Positions 8,506 to 19,500 of a stretch of DNA of 64,000 nt are shown here, piece by piece. A model generated the notes under the pieces. The model made no database searches. It saw only the letters and a list, made by a program, of their open reading frames with translations, and was not told the origin of the DNA. The position numbers and the translations under genes are program-made. How positions within the stretch are numbered: the first letter of the stretch is position 1; each line of letters starts with the position of its first letter. The DNA comes from Gimesia chilikensis (lineage in GTDB: Bacteria; Planctomycetota; Planctomycetia; Planctomycetales; Planctomycetaceae), in assembly GCF_007744075.1 (NCBI RefSeq), contig NZ_CP036266.1, positions 7,654,564 through 7,718,563 on the forward strand, read 5' to 3'.

Positions 8506-11500
8506 TTAACGCGACCTACTCATCCTATCTTGTAATTCCATTGCCCTTGGGATTTGCCTATCTAACATTGTTTTAAGAATTGTCGTGAAGTCCTGGCGGA
8601 TCCTTGCATCATTCTTTATGAGCCGAGAGTTTTCTTTCCAATCGTACTCCAAAAGATCTAAAAGTGATCGCTCAAGATAGTAGTAATCCTGCCAGTGCGA
8701 CTCTTTAAAATCACTGGCTGCCTGAGCCAAAGTCTTAATGCCATCACGCAAATGATCTTCTGCAGATGGATATGTTAGAAATTTGGCAAAGTAACTCGAC
8801 GCTTCAGGGTGAGGTAAATACTCATCTGTCCATTTGTCAAATTCGGGTTTCATTCCTTTGATAAAAGGGCGAAATTTCACATCTTCGAAGTAACCATATC
8901 CAAAACTACTAAATCCCATCAGATGTCGAAACAATTCATCATCCGAATGGTGTGACCGGACTTTTGAATGTCTCCAGTTTTCACAGGACCAAGCAAAGTC
9001 GATCATTTTCTTCCACTCATCAAAAAACATCTCTTCGCGGCCTGGGACTTTTAATCCGTGAACAAACCAAGCCGATATAAATGAGTCGACCCAGTTCACT
9101 CGGTCTAATCCAAATGATAGAATTGGCTCCCACAACTTTGGGGCATTCTCACTTTGTTTAAGCTTGGGAATTACAGTTGCAATTAGATCGAATATCCATG
9201 TATCCCCATGGGTAGGTGAAACAAAAAAAGAACCATGTCCCTCATTATCAAGCAGTGCCTCATCAATTCCTCCGAGAGGTCGCAGGAATCCATGCAAAAT
9301 ATTCTCAATAGTAGCCACCCACTTGATCCGACTCTTTGCATCAGTTTCTAATTCGATTTTTTCGAGCCAACTGAACCCTGCTTGAATATGTTCTGTTTCG
9401 AATCCACGACCACGTTGAATTCTCTTCTCTATAAATGTTATAGATTCTTCTGGATAAGGCTCACCACTTGTTATTTCATGCTGTTTACTAACCATGTCTA
9501 AAATGTATTTGTGCGATTCATTTGCAATATTACATAACAATGGTATTTCAGCAGGGATCAATGTTTTAACAAACTGATCAACCTGATCATTAAATATGGG
9601 AATAACATCATACTCAACATCAGGACAGTTCCAGATAGTGTTACCTCCGCGTGTCACTTCCCTTACATTTCGAATTCCAGAAGAGGCCATAATAATGTAT
9701 TGAAGTCTTATAAAGTCCTCTTTTAATTCTGAGCGGACTTCAAAAGCAGACGACATCAGATCTTTAATAACAGAATAGTTATAAGAGAGTGCAAATTCTG
9801 CACAGAGTGAGCGACAACCTTCAAGTAATGGTTCTTCCACAAGTAGTTGTGGCAAGATCATCGCAACGAAATTATTCCAATAATAGTTAGTGTCAGAGAT
9901 AGCGACGTGAGTCTCGGGGCGTATTGGCCGATCACGGAGTACCTCTCCCAACTGTTCCCAACACCATCTTTCACGATAGGTTTCTTCTTCGAGCCATCCC
10001 CGATGCAAAATAAAGAGAACTGCGACACCTCCGATAATGGCATGTTCTGGTACCTCTCCCCGATCTCTTATTTGATCTGCATCACTACTAAATTTTTGAA
10101 GTTGTTCCCAAAAAGATTCCAGGTCATCATGATTTAATACTTCACCTTCATCTAATAATTTCCTGCATCTAATTGGAATGTTCAGGGTATCCATATTTTG
10201 CTGAATTATTTTTCTTTCTTCGGCAAGCCTTAGTGTCCTCTCTTCAGGCTCCACAAATTCCAACACCATCCCATTCTCTATCTCTCGAGCTGTCCATTTT
10301 TGTTTATCAAATTGGAGAGCGATTCTTTCTAGATACTCAGCGTGCTCAGAATCGCTATCTCGAGCAAGTTGTTCACTCCATTCAGTCTGAATTTTGTTCA
10401 TTAATAATGAAAACTCCTGGTCAGTCATGAAGAGCTTGAGGAGGACATTACCAAGAGTCGTTTTCCGATGCTCCATTTTGTGCCATTCAAGGACCTGATT
10501 GTAAATGGACTCTCCCCAGCGAACCCAACCCATCATTGTCAATCCGAGGATTTGTTCTCCCCCCTTGATTCTATATTGCTCTTCCCATACCTGAAGTTCC
10601 CAAACTGGCACGAGATCCTTCAATGAATCTTTGAAAAGCGTTGGATGTTTGCGCCCTACCGAAACAATCACTCCTAGGAGTGCAGTACTTTGTGAGGTCT
10701 GAATTACTTGTTTAAGAGCTGGTTTAATTGGACCATCAAGTTCAAGACAACAATAAAGCCAGTATTCCAATGCCATGAGTGCTGGCACAATGATATTGGG
10801 GGCATTTACGAAATCTCGATACCAAAAATAGTTGTCAAACCCTCCGAAATATTCAATTTCTTCTCCATTGACTGAGGCACAAACTGGTGGGGGAGGATCT
10901 TCTCTATTATCAATCCATCTCTGTGTCACGAAATTTGTGAGAGTCACAATCATATCGATTGCTTTTTCCCAATTGATCTGAAGAAACAGCAAGAAGGGGC
11001 CATGAAAATACATAGCATCATTCCAGTCTGGTTCTGTTACTACATGCAAAAATTCATTGATCTCACAACCAAAATAATCAGGATGGTTCATTTTTGGTAA
11101 CGGTTCTCTAATCAACAGGGCCAGAAGAACTTCCTTCCCAACCTCTGGATGGACTTCGAATAAATACTGAAGTGGGTCGTCAGAACCCAAAAACCCATTA
11201 TGTACATTCCGATTAACAGACCTGAGTGGACCATCCGGCCATGGATCTGCGAGGGGCCCACTTCTCGGATTTATAAGTGAAGAGACTTCATCCTCTTCAT
11301 TTAGCTCTTCTTCCTCCAGACCATCCTCATCAGTAAACAGTGAACTATCTCGCCGTTCCACTAATGAAAGTGCAAGTTCAGCAACTTGATCCGTATAAAC
11401 AGGAGAAGCAGTCAGTAATCGAGCGAATACTTTCTCACTTAAATCCCCATCATAATCCCACCACTCTTTTGTTTTTCTTTCAGCTAGAATGTGTGCCGTT

Positions 11501-13785
11501 GCATCAAGAAGAATCTGAGCCGCTTCATCACGAAAGGGCCATTTCTGAGCTGAATGTTTTAGCCATAAGTCAGCTATTTCCGTAATCTGGTCTGTTGATA
11601 GACATATCGCTTCAGCTCTGTTTTTAAACAGGACCTTAAGCACTGAGGTCCAAAGTGGCCAGAAAGGATAGCGGCGGATTGCTGCAATAGCAGCATCATC
11701 TGATATGTTCGAAAACTTCGGGTCTGGTAAAGTAGCGACATGCAAGAATCGACTCAATAGTCGCTTAAGGAGCATTCCCTCTAATTCACAAAGTGACGGC
11801 CAGACAATTTCTAATTGGACTTCCGCATTAGCTGCAAATACAACTGATTCGAGGATTAGATCACTTTCAACTGTGTGCTTATTGTTCAATGACAAATCGG
11901 AGATCAGTTCCCGCCATTGTTCTGTGTCATATGATTTATTCTCAAGCAGCCGGAGTCCATACAAGCGGATCGCACGGTGCCAATGCGGATTGTGGACTTT
12001 TTCCTGGATAAGAGGTGTAACATCATGTTGGTGACTGAGTAATAATCGAGTTCTCGCCCAATCTCCTAACAGATCGTGTTCAAATCCGAATCTTTCATCT
12101 CGACTCCAGATAACCTGATCTGTAATCAAACCTGACGAAAGCCGACATTCATCACTTTCAAATTCAGTTACTGGCACAGCAGAAAGAAACTTATCTGCTT
12201 CAACGCAGGCTAGTTTCTGAATAAAGCGAGATCGCGCCGAACCATCATTCCCGTTGTGAATAATCTGTTCCCAATACCATTCGAGAATATCTGTTTCACC
12301 AATCCAAGACGCAGCCTGAGTCTCATCGCGTATATTTGAAAGAACCAAGTCAAGAATTTTGAGATTTGCAAATATAGGATACAGATGGGGTCGTTGCAGT
12401 ATTGCTAACAGGTCAGGAAAATTCGTAGCAATTTCAGTTCGATGATTACTAAACTGAAATTCAATTGACTTGATTTTAACATCAAGAGCTTTACCGAACT
12501 CTCGTTGAAGAGTCCGAAAAGTTTTTTCCCAGAAATCAATGACACAAGTAAATATGAATGACCATGCTGATTCATCTGAATCAATTTTTGCATGTCGTAA
12601 TAGTGTAGCAAGGTTTTCTAATCCAGTTTGATCTAGTCTTTCAAATCCATCGACAATAATGACACCGTTACTACTTGTCGATTGGGCAACCAATTCTGGT
12701 AAACTGTATTGAAGTCCAAGATCTGAAAACAGAACTGAAACATTATTGGAATTGAGTATGGATGGTGAAAGCCATATTGCGTGAAAATTTTCAGCGATAC
12801 TGGATGCAATCTGTTTTGCAATCACCGTTTTTCCGGAACCACTTTTTCCAACCAAAGCTGATATCGGCTGCGGAATTTTTAATTCTTCTACACTGCTATA
12901 AGAAAGAAATAGTTTTCCGGCCAACTTCTCTCGCACACGTTCAGTCTGAATACGGAACTCATTGTTGAGCTTAGCCCAATCAGATACGTAATTAGGAAAT
13001 TCATTGAGCAAATATTTATTTCGTAGTCGATCAGCTAACTGAGATCGTGTCAAATCTCCACCAGACGTAGCAAACCTTCGCGCGATGTCCTTTAGATGAG
13101 TCCAAAGCGAAGCAGCTTCGCCCATCCCACCGTCTCGTAGCAATTCGTTGCATCTTGAAATACATTCATTCTCATCAGTAGACGGCTCGCTTGAAAAATC
13201 AAACTGTATATGGCGAAGTCTCTTTAGGAGGTTGGCTGTGTCTGTAGACGTTTTGTTTAAATCAACACCTTTGGGGCAATGGAGACTTTTAAATATAGCT
13301 CGTTCTATATCGTTAGAATATTTGGGAGTTAAGATTCGATTAGCAAATTCTGCTGCATCTGCGTCAATTGCTTTCGTTAGAAGTCCATCCCAGCCTGTTT
13401 TCACTGATTGATCCACCAATGCAGTTGCGAGAGCAAGATAATCTCGCTCAATGTTGAACACATCTGTTTCAACATGCAGGCTTTGCTCCCAGATGGCCTC
13501 GTTAAAGTCTTCTGGAAATCCGTTGCTCGTGAGCTGCTTATTACTCTTTACGGAGATCGCCAAGACATTCTTTTCACCATCGCTAGCTTGGAGAAAGAGT
13601 ACAAGATCGTCAAGAAACCAACCCTCGACTCGCTTTTGAAATCGAACTGATTCTATTTGCCCAGCTTCGACATGAAGTGGATGGAGACCAGATAGCATTT
13701 TCAATAGGAAAGAAGCTGATACTTTATCTTCGAAAGTATATCCACCTCCTCCTTCTTGTTTGGGAGTAGCTACTTTTTTAGCCAT
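8506..13785 (-). CDS. Large STAND-type P-loop NTPase with N-terminal nuclease-like domain; Avs-like antiviral candidate
   Basis: A 1759-residue soluble protein without signal peptide. The N-terminal 110 residues contain GGGGYTFEDKVSASFLL (12-28), FLDDLVLFL (58-66) and LAISVKSNKQLT (75-86). This E...DD...S-x-K spacing is like a PD-(D/E)XK nuclease of the Mrr/DUF4297 kind found as effector in Avs and related defence proteins. A P-loop NTPase follows: Walker A GKSGSGKT (313-320) and Walker B VIIVDGFERLD (375-385), a STAND-like form. The remaining roughly 1200 residues are helix-rich and lack known motifs, as expected of a sensor domain. Architecture and size fit antiviral STAND NTPases that detect phage proteins; that assignment is inference. 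Base composition is visibly AT-richer than both flanks, and the gene stands alone with its 3' end facing the tRNA, which suggests horizontal acquisition. Confidence 0.75.
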   Translation of the reverse strand: MAKKVATPKQEGGGGYTFEDKVSASFLLKMLSGLHPLHVEAGQIESVRFQKRVEGWFLDDLVLFLQASDGEKNVLAISVKSNKQLTSNGFPEDFNEAIWEQSLHVETDVFNIERDYLALATALVDQSVKTGWDGLLTKAIDADAAEFANRILTPKYSNDIERAIFKSLHCPKGVDLNKTSTDTANLLKRLRHIQFDFSSEPSTDENECISRCNELLRDGGMGEAASLWTHLKDIARRFATSGGDLTRSQLADRLRNKYLLNEFPNYVSDWAKLNNEFRIQTERVREKLAGKLFLSYSSVEELKIPQPISALVGKSGSGKTVIAKQIASSIAENFHAIWLSPSILNSNNVSVLFSDLGLQYSLPELVAQSTSSNGVIIVDGFERLDQTGLENLATLLRHAKIDSDESAWSFIFTCVIDFWEKTFRTLQREFGKALDVKIKSIEFQFSNHRTEIATNFPDLLAILQRPHLYPIFANLKILDLVLSNIRDETQAASWIGETDILEWYWEQIIHNGNDGSARSRFIQKLACVEADKFLSAVPVTEFESDECRLSSGLITDQVIWSRDERFGFEHDLLGDWARTRLLLSHQHDVTPLIQEKVHNPHWHRAIRLYGLRLLENKSYDTEQWRELISDLSLNNKHTVESDLILESVVFAANAEVQLEIVWPSLCELEGMLLKRLLSRFLHVATLPDPKFSNISDDAAIAAIRRYPFWPLWTSVLKVLFKNRAEAICLSTDQITEIADLWLKHSAQKWPFRDEAAQILLDATAHILAERKTKEWWDYDGDLSEKVFARLLTASPVYTDQVAELALSLVERRDSSLFTDEDGLEEEELNEEDEVSSLINPRSGPLADPWPDGPLRSVNRNVHNGFLGSDDPLQYLFEVHPEVGKEVLLALLIREPLPKMNHPDYFGCEINEFLHVVTEPDWNDAMYFHGPFLLFLQINWEKAIDMIVTLTNFVTQRWIDNREDPPPPVCASVNGEEIEYFGGFDNYFWYRDFVNAPNIIVPALMALEYWLYCCLELDGPIKPALKQVIQTSQSTALLGVIVSVGRKHPTLFKDSLKDLVPVWELQVWEEQYRIKGGEQILGLTMMGWVRWGESIYNQVLEWHKMEHRKTTLGNVLLKLFMTDQEFSLLMNKIQTEWSEQLARDSDSEHAEYLERIALQFDKQKWTAREIENGMVLEFVEPEERTLRLAEERKIIQQNMDTLNIPIRCRKLLDEGEVLNHDDLESFWEQLQKFSSDADQIRDRGEVPEHAIIGGVAVLFILHRGWLEEETYRERWCWEQLGEVLRDRPIRPETHVAISDTNYYWNNFVAMILPQLLVEEPLLEGCRSLCAEFALSYNYSVIKDLMSSAFEVRSELKEDFIRLQYIIMASSGIRNVREVTRGGNTIWNCPDVEYDVIPIFNDQVDQFVKTLIPAEIPLLCNIANESHKYILDMVSKQHEITSGEPYPEESITFIEKRIQRGRGFETEHIQAGFSWLEKIELETDAKSRIKWVATIENILHGFLRPLGGIDEALLDNEGHGSFFVSPTHGDTWIFDLIATVIPKLKQSENAPKLWEPILSFGLDRVNWVDSFISAWFVHGLKVPGREEMFFDEWKKMIDFAWSCENWRHSKVRSHHSDDELFRHLMGFSSFGYGYFEDVKFRPFIKGMKPEFDKWTDEYLPHPEASSYFAKFLTYPSAEDHLRDGIKTLAQAASDFKESHWQDYYYLERSLLDLLEYDWKENSRLIKNDARIRQDFTTILKTMLDRQIPRAMELQDRMSRSR

Positions 13786-13924
13786 CTTTCACTTCTTGAA
13801 CGCGTAACATAGAACTTAATTCAAAACTCACATCCACACCATATAACAAATTAGTGCACATATTTCTATTGCAATAAATATTTAACACTTCTTACTCCTG
13901 TGCCAAGACAGCATATTCAGAAGC

Positions 13925-15451
13925 TTATGGCTTTCTTTTTCCAAGTCTAGAGTTCCGAGGAAGTGGCTCGGGATAGTTGGCGAGGATCTGTTTGAGTGAC
14001 TCCACTACCGCCGGTTGTTCCTGGACCAGGTTGCGTGTTTCTAACGGGTCGGTCTGGTAGTCGTAGAGTTCGTACTCGGCGGGGGCGCTCGGATTTTTGT
14101 AAGGCTTCCATTCCACCAGTCGATAACGTTCGGTGCGGATGGCGCGGCCCAGTTTCTGTTTGGGATAGGCGTGATAAGCGTGGTTCCTCACGCGGGCCCC
14201 GGAATTCTTCAGGACCGGAACCAGGCTGACGCCGTCGAGGGGCTGGGGCACCTTGGCAGTCGGGAGGCCGGCGAGTTCGGCCAGTGTGGGAAAGAGGTCC
14301 ACGCTTTCGGCGAGCTGCTGTGTGGCTGAGCCGGGCTGTGTGACTCCGGGAGCTGTGATGAGAATCGGGATGCGGTTGGCCTGTTCGTAGTTCGTGTGCT
14401 TGGTCCAGATGCCCAGGTCGCCGAGGTGAAAACCGTGATCGCCCCACAAGACGACGATCGTGTTCTCGGCCAGTCCCAGGCGGTTGAGTTCGTCTAGTAC
14501 CTTGCCAATCTGGGCGTCGACGAAACTGGTGCTCGCGTAATAGCCGTGAATCAACTGGCGTTTGAGGTCTTCGCTGAACCTGGCATTCCTGTCGGTCGGC
14601 ACGGGACTGTAATTGGTGATCTCGCCACCTCGCTTGCCGGCCACTTTCGGGGCATTCGCGGGGAGTTCTTCATACTGAGGCAGCGGTAGTTCGGACGGAT
14701 CGTAGAGGTCCCAGTACTTCTTTGGTGCGCTGAAGGGCAGATGCGGACGGGCAAAGCCGGCGACGATGAAGAACGGCGTCTCCTCCTGTTTGCGTCGTTT
14801 CTGGGCGGCCTGGAGCCGCTTGACCGTTTCCGCGGCGACGCGGCCGTCGGCGTATTTAATGTCCGCCACATCCGGTGCTTCAAAGGCGGCGCCGCGGGGG
14901 AGCGACTTAATGCGATCGAGGTGCTGATTGGTGAAGTAGGCTTCTTCGCGGGTGAGCTTTCCCCCCTGGGTGCTGGCGGGGTCGAGGTATTCGATCACCT
15001 TGTCATGGAAATGCGGCACGCTGAAAGAAGCGGGATCGCCGTGGTTGCCGTGCCCGATGTGAAAGACTTTGCCGAGAGACTCCGTGCGGTAACCGCCGTG
15101 CTGCGCGAAGTATTGCGGCAGAGTGACGGCGTCGGGAACGATCTCGCGGAGCTGACTGCCCAGCCCGTATAAGCCGGTCGATGTGGAGTGTGCGCCGAGC
15201 ATGAGGGTGAACCGCGAGGGCGCACAGACGGCGTGGTTACAGTAGGCCCGTTCGAAGCGCATACCGCGAGCGGCAAGGGCATCGATGTTCGGAGTCTGTG
15301 CGATCGGATCGCCGTAACAGCCTAGTGCGGGCTTCAGGTCATCGACGAGGATCAGCAGCACATTGGGACGCTCGGCAGCCGAGGCACTCCCGCTCAGTAG
15401 AAGAATCAAGCATGTTATTAAGATGAAATGCACGCGGCGCAGCGAATTCAT
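13925..15451 (-). CDS. Secreted sulfatase, iduronate-2-sulfatase-like
   Basis: A 508-residue sulfatase with signal peptide (LITCLILLLSGSASA). Metal ligands lie in LILVDDLKP (D37, D38); the formylglycine motif is the classic CAPSR (76-80). The layout FHDK...REEAYFTNQ...[24 protein letters not shown] and VLWGDHGFHLGDLGIWTKHTNYEQ is typical of iduronate-2-sulfatase-type enzymes. It probably removes sulfate from an algal or matrix polysaccharide outside the cytoplasm. The ATG at 15451 has GGGAG about ten bases upstream, in the 19-base gap after the beta-propeller gene, so these two genes form an operon transcribed from above 16463. Confidence 0.93.
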   Translation of the reverse strand: MNSLRRVHFILITCLILLLSGSASAAERPNVLLILVDDLKPALGCYGDPIAQTPNIDALAARGMRFERAYCNHAVCAPSRFTLMLGAHSTSTGLYGLGSQLREIVPDAVTLPQYFAQHGGYRTESLGKVFHIGHGNHGDPASFSVPHFHDKVIEYLDPASTQGGKLTREEAYFTNQHLDRIKSLPRGAAFEAPDVADIKYADGRVAAETVKRLQAAQKRRKQEETPFFIVAGFARPHLPFSAPKKYWDLYDPSELPLPQYEELPANAPKVAGKRGGEITNYSPVPTDRNARFSEDLKRQLIHGYYASTSFVDAQIGKVLDELNRLGLAENTIVVLWGDHGFHLGDLGIWTKHTNYEQANRIPILITAPGVTQPGSATQQLAESVDLFPTLAELAGLPTAKVPQPLDGVSLVPVLKNSGARVRNHAYHAYPKQKLGRAIRTERYRLVEWKPYKNPSAPAEYELYDYQTDPLETRNLVQEQPAVVESLKQILANYPEPLPRNSRLGKRKP

Positions 15452-15470
15452 CTTCCGTCTCCCTTCGTGA

Positions 15471-16463
15471 TTATTTCCAGGTATTCTCTTTGACCGGTTT
15501 GCCGTTGGTCGTCAGAATCTGGAAGTGGTGAAAGCCGGATTTCATGCCCGTATAACGCCAGACTACTTTTTTGTCCGGAGTCACTTCGAACAATTTGACC
15601 TGGTCCCCTTTGGCGCGATAGCTGGCGATCACGGTATTTCCGTTGGGTAATCGCTGGGCACCGCAGGCATCGGAAAACAGATTTTCTCCCAGATCGGCAT
15701 TCGTCACACTCCAGATAATTTTGCCCTGGGAATTGGTTTCAATGATGCGGTTCCCGTTCGTGCAGGCGATGAGCGTGTTGCCATTCTTAAGACGGATCGC
15801 GGTGAATGGCCAGTCACGTTTCTCGCGGCCCCGATCGTCGGTCGCGATAACCTGCAGCACTGCGCCGCTTTCCGGGTCGTATTCTTTGACGGCAAAGTCC
15901 AGCAGATGCGGGGCGATGTAATGGCCGTTGGGCAGGACACGCAGCATGCGGGTCTGCATATGGGTATTATTCTTCTGGCACTGCAGGGGCGTCGTCTTTA
16001 CGATCTTTCCCTGGCGATTGATCACAATGGCCCGCGGCTCGGGACCGAGTTCAGCAACGAGGAAAGTGCCGTCGGCTAAAGGTTGTACCGTACTGATTTC
16101 TTTCTGCTGCCCCTGGTACTGAAACAGGATCTGTTTTGTTTTCCGGTCGACTTCAACGACGCCGCCATGGGGAAACTCCTTGGTCCCATACAGGGCCAGC
16201 AACACATTGCCGTTGGGCAGGACCCAGCCATCGCTGGCGGGCATATCGAACTTCCATTCTACGGCCCCGTCCTCTCCAATAATGACCGCCCGGTTTGCCT
16301 TGCCCACTCCCAGAAATGAATGCCGGATGGATTCTTCCTCGCCGGCGTCCACAGGAATTCCGCCCATCATACAACAGACCGCTATCAGCAGTTGTAACCA
16401 GAAGTGGTTGAATTGAGAGAAAGCGATGCCAGATTCGGAGTGAGCGCGGTTCCGTAGCTGCAT
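15471..16463 (-). CDS. Secreted PQQ-like beta-propeller protein
   Basis: A 330-residue protein with an N-terminal hydrophobic segment (about 20-35). Repeated blade motifs follow, such as DGWVLPNGNVLLALYGTKE, VEVDRKTKQILFQYQGQ, RVLPNGHYIAPHLLDFAVKEYD, RLKNGNTLIACTNGNRIIETN and RLPNGNTVIASYRAKGD, with Trp at blade ends (VEWKFDMP, IIWSVTNAD, VVWRYTGM). This resembles the propeller of PQQ-like and arylsulfotransferase-type proteins, but I see no complete cofactor site. GAGGAG lies about ten bases before the ATG. The sulfatase gene follows after 19 bases, so it may help bind or process the same sulfated substrate. Confidence 0.78.
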   Translation of the reverse strand: MQLRNRAHSESGIAFSQFNHFWLQLLIAVCCMMGGIPVDAGEEESIRHSFLGVGKANRAVIIGEDGAVEWKFDMPASDGWVLPNGNVLLALYGTKEFPHGGVVEVDRKTKQILFQYQGQQKEISTVQPLADGTFLVAELGPEPRAIVINRQGKIVKTTPLQCQKNNTHMQTRMLRVLPNGHYIAPHLLDFAVKEYDPESGAVLQVIATDDRGREKRDWPFTAIRLKNGNTLIACTNGNRIIETNSQGKIIWSVTNADLGENLFSDACGAQRLPNGNTVIASYRAKGDQVKLFEVTPDKKVVWRYTGMKSGFHHFQILTTNGKPVKENTWK

Positions 16464-16582
16464 GGGTTTTGAACTCCTCGGGATAAATGAACGGCCAAAG
16501 GTGAACCCTGATTCTAACGCAAATCAGACCTGCAGGCGATTCATTCCACAGAAGTGGCCCCGGAATTCAAAGGAAACGATCT

Positions 16583-19500
16583 TTAGAAAATGCTGAGAGC
16601 TGTTTCGTCGGTCAGGGAGCCGAAGAACTCATCAGTGGCGGATTCCCAGTCGGCAAGATAGCGAACGCCGGGCGCCAGCGTTTCCTGCATTAGACCTGCG
16701 GTGCCATGTTCATAGCCCAGCAGGTGGCCGATTTCATGCAGGATGATAGTGCGGAGATCGATCAGACCGGCGGCTTCACTGTCGGGGAGTGCAATCAACG
16801 TCAGATCGCTGGCTGGAGAGAACTCGCTGTGCTCTGCGGGAGTGGTATCGATGAACCAGCCATACCCGGCGGCGTTGACGTCGATGTAAATGGTGCCGGC
16901 TGCGGCGCGGCCCAGGGACTCATTCGCAAGGTCAACAACTTTGATGTCGATCTCGGAGAGCGTTTGCTGCTGTGCCGGGGGGAGCTGGGGAGTGATCTCT
17001 GCAACTGTGGAATCCAGCAGACTCTCGGCGGTTGATTGCTGGATGGTGGTTGCGGATTGTGATGGTGGCGGTGCGGGAGCGACCGTTAACAGTTGATTCC
17101 AGGCATCGGGATAATTCTGGGGGTAAGTGACCGGAGTGTCCCCCGATTTACGCTTGCCATAGTTGGCCGCGAACAGAATCAGATCCTGAAAGTTGACCCG
17201 GTCATCCTGGTTATAATCAGCGAACCAGGCGTAGTCGGAAGAAGACTCGCTGGGCTTCTGCTGATAGACGGTTGCAAACCGCAGGAGATCGCTGAAGTTG
17301 ATCGCCCCGTCGTCGTTGAGGTCATAGGGGTTGGCAAAGATGCTTGTCCCTCCCATCTGCTCAACACTTGTTGAAATAGGAGTATCACCGACGAGCTTGA
17401 TCTGCTGTGAGCTGATATTCAGCCCCAAGTCATGAGGTCCAATACTTTTTCCGGAAAAATCGAGCGCAACCTGGTCATCAGCCAGAGACCCGAACTTGAT
17501 GCGAGCAAATAAGACGTAACTGTCGGTGCCCAGATCGGAAGCAGTCGTTTCGGCATAAAGCCCTTCGATTGTGCCTGACGCATCGTTGATCAGACCAGCC
17601 TGGCTTTGACTAAAACCTGGCCCAAACTCAATTTCTGTAGCAGAAGTTAATTCTGAGTTGTAACTGAGATCTAAACCCGCTGAGAATACTCCCTGTTCTT
17701 TCAAATTGCTGGCGTTGATCCAAAGCTCTGCCCAGTACGTTGACCACTCATTAACAGTATTCTGATTCTCGGGTAATGAACTGACTTCGCCATTGAGCTG
17801 AGTATTGGTACGAGAGGTAACAATTCGCTGCTCGAAAGATGCTGTGCGTTTGCTGAGACTGTAAACTGTACTGCTCGTAAAATCATACAGCCAATCTTGT
17901 GAAGCAATAAAGAGATTGTCATTCTGAAATGCCAACAGTGACCTACCGAAGCTCCCACCAATTTTTACGCTTGTTGAACTGGTCTCTATTTCCTTTGAAA
18001 TCACAGTTTCTCTGAAACTATCCCACCCATCACCACTTTCATACACGTACACAAAATCAAATTGGCCTGGAAGAGATGCTGTGGTTCCAATCACCAGCGT
18101 TTGGCCATCAATATCAATGTACTTACCAAACCTCCCCGTATAGGGTAGTATGCTTTCCACTGGATTCAGTTTTGTTTCTAATGGATTACTCCAACTATTC
18201 TTTCCATTATAGATATAGACAGCACCCAGATCCTGTTTACCACCATATGGTGAGCCTACGACAGCAACATCGCCTTCAATAGCTACCGAACTTCCAAAAT
18301 AATCTCCATCCTGCAGATCGCTACCAGTCAGTTTGGTTTCTGTTGCAGAATCCCAGCCTGAAGCTCCTTTCTGATAAATGTAAGCGGCACCTCGATTCTC
18401 ATTTTCGTCGGCACCTACAATGATTTTATCGCCGTCAATATCAACAGCAGTTCCGAAATTATCTCCTCTCGTGCCATCTGATGCGGTGAGAACAGTTTGC
18501 GTCGGAGTCACGGTAGACCAGTCTGATCCGTTTTTTTGATAGACTAATACTTGTCCAATAATATAAGGACTTCCCACTATGATAGTATCATTTTGAATGG
18601 CAACATTAATCTCACGTCTTAGAGAGCGATGAAATTGAGCAAGTAATGGAGTCACGGTAGGGGTAGTCGTCACCCAATCTTGGCCATTTCTAGTGAAAAT
18701 ATAGACCTCTGATTCTGTATACGCGGTTTCAGAACTGACAACAATTGTGTCTCCATCAATGGCGACACTCATCCCGAAATATCTATCTTGCTCTGGCGCA
18801 GGATCAAACAGCGTTGTTTCATAGGCCCAAAAGTCATCACCTTTAAAATCCCGCGTGCCTGCATCATTTTTCACATAGATATAAACGACTCCAGTGGGAG
18901 CCAGTGTAGAGTCGGTGCCGGGAGCACTAATCACTAAATAGTTTTCAGAAACAGCAATGCTATCACCAAAATCATCTGAACCATTATGACTCGTTGCAAT
19001 TTCAGTTGGACTGATCTTATCTGTAAATGTCCAGGAACTGTTTTCAGAGACGCCAAATGTAAATATACCTCCACTCAACCATCCATCCAAGCTCTCAAAC
19101 GGAGAACCAATTACAACCGAATCATCTGAAATGGCAACCGAGACAGCATAAGCGTAAGATTCATCGCCCGGGTAAGTCAGTATCGTTTCTGAGACCGTAC
19201 TTCGATCCCAGTCCACCCCCTCTTTCGTATAGACGTAAGCCAAGCCTGCGTTCGCACCGTATGGTTCTCCTAAGACCAAATGTCGATCATTTAACGCAAC
19301 CGAATATCCAAATTTGAAATTTTTATTTTCGCTTGAAAATTTTATCTCTGTGGGTGTTTCTGAAATCCAATCCTCTCCATTTTTTGTGTAAAGATAAGCT
19401 CTCCCTCTCACCGTTCCATCGGAATTGTAGGTTGAAGCTCCAACTGCAACATCTTTCCCATTTGTTGCAACCGAGAACCCAAAACGATCATTGGCCATCC

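Noticed and set aside
8371..13924. Attachment-site repeats around the Avs-like gene
   Set aside because: I looked for a copy of the tRNA 3' end (GGTTCGAATCCTGT) beyond 13785 and found none, and no integrase gene is present.
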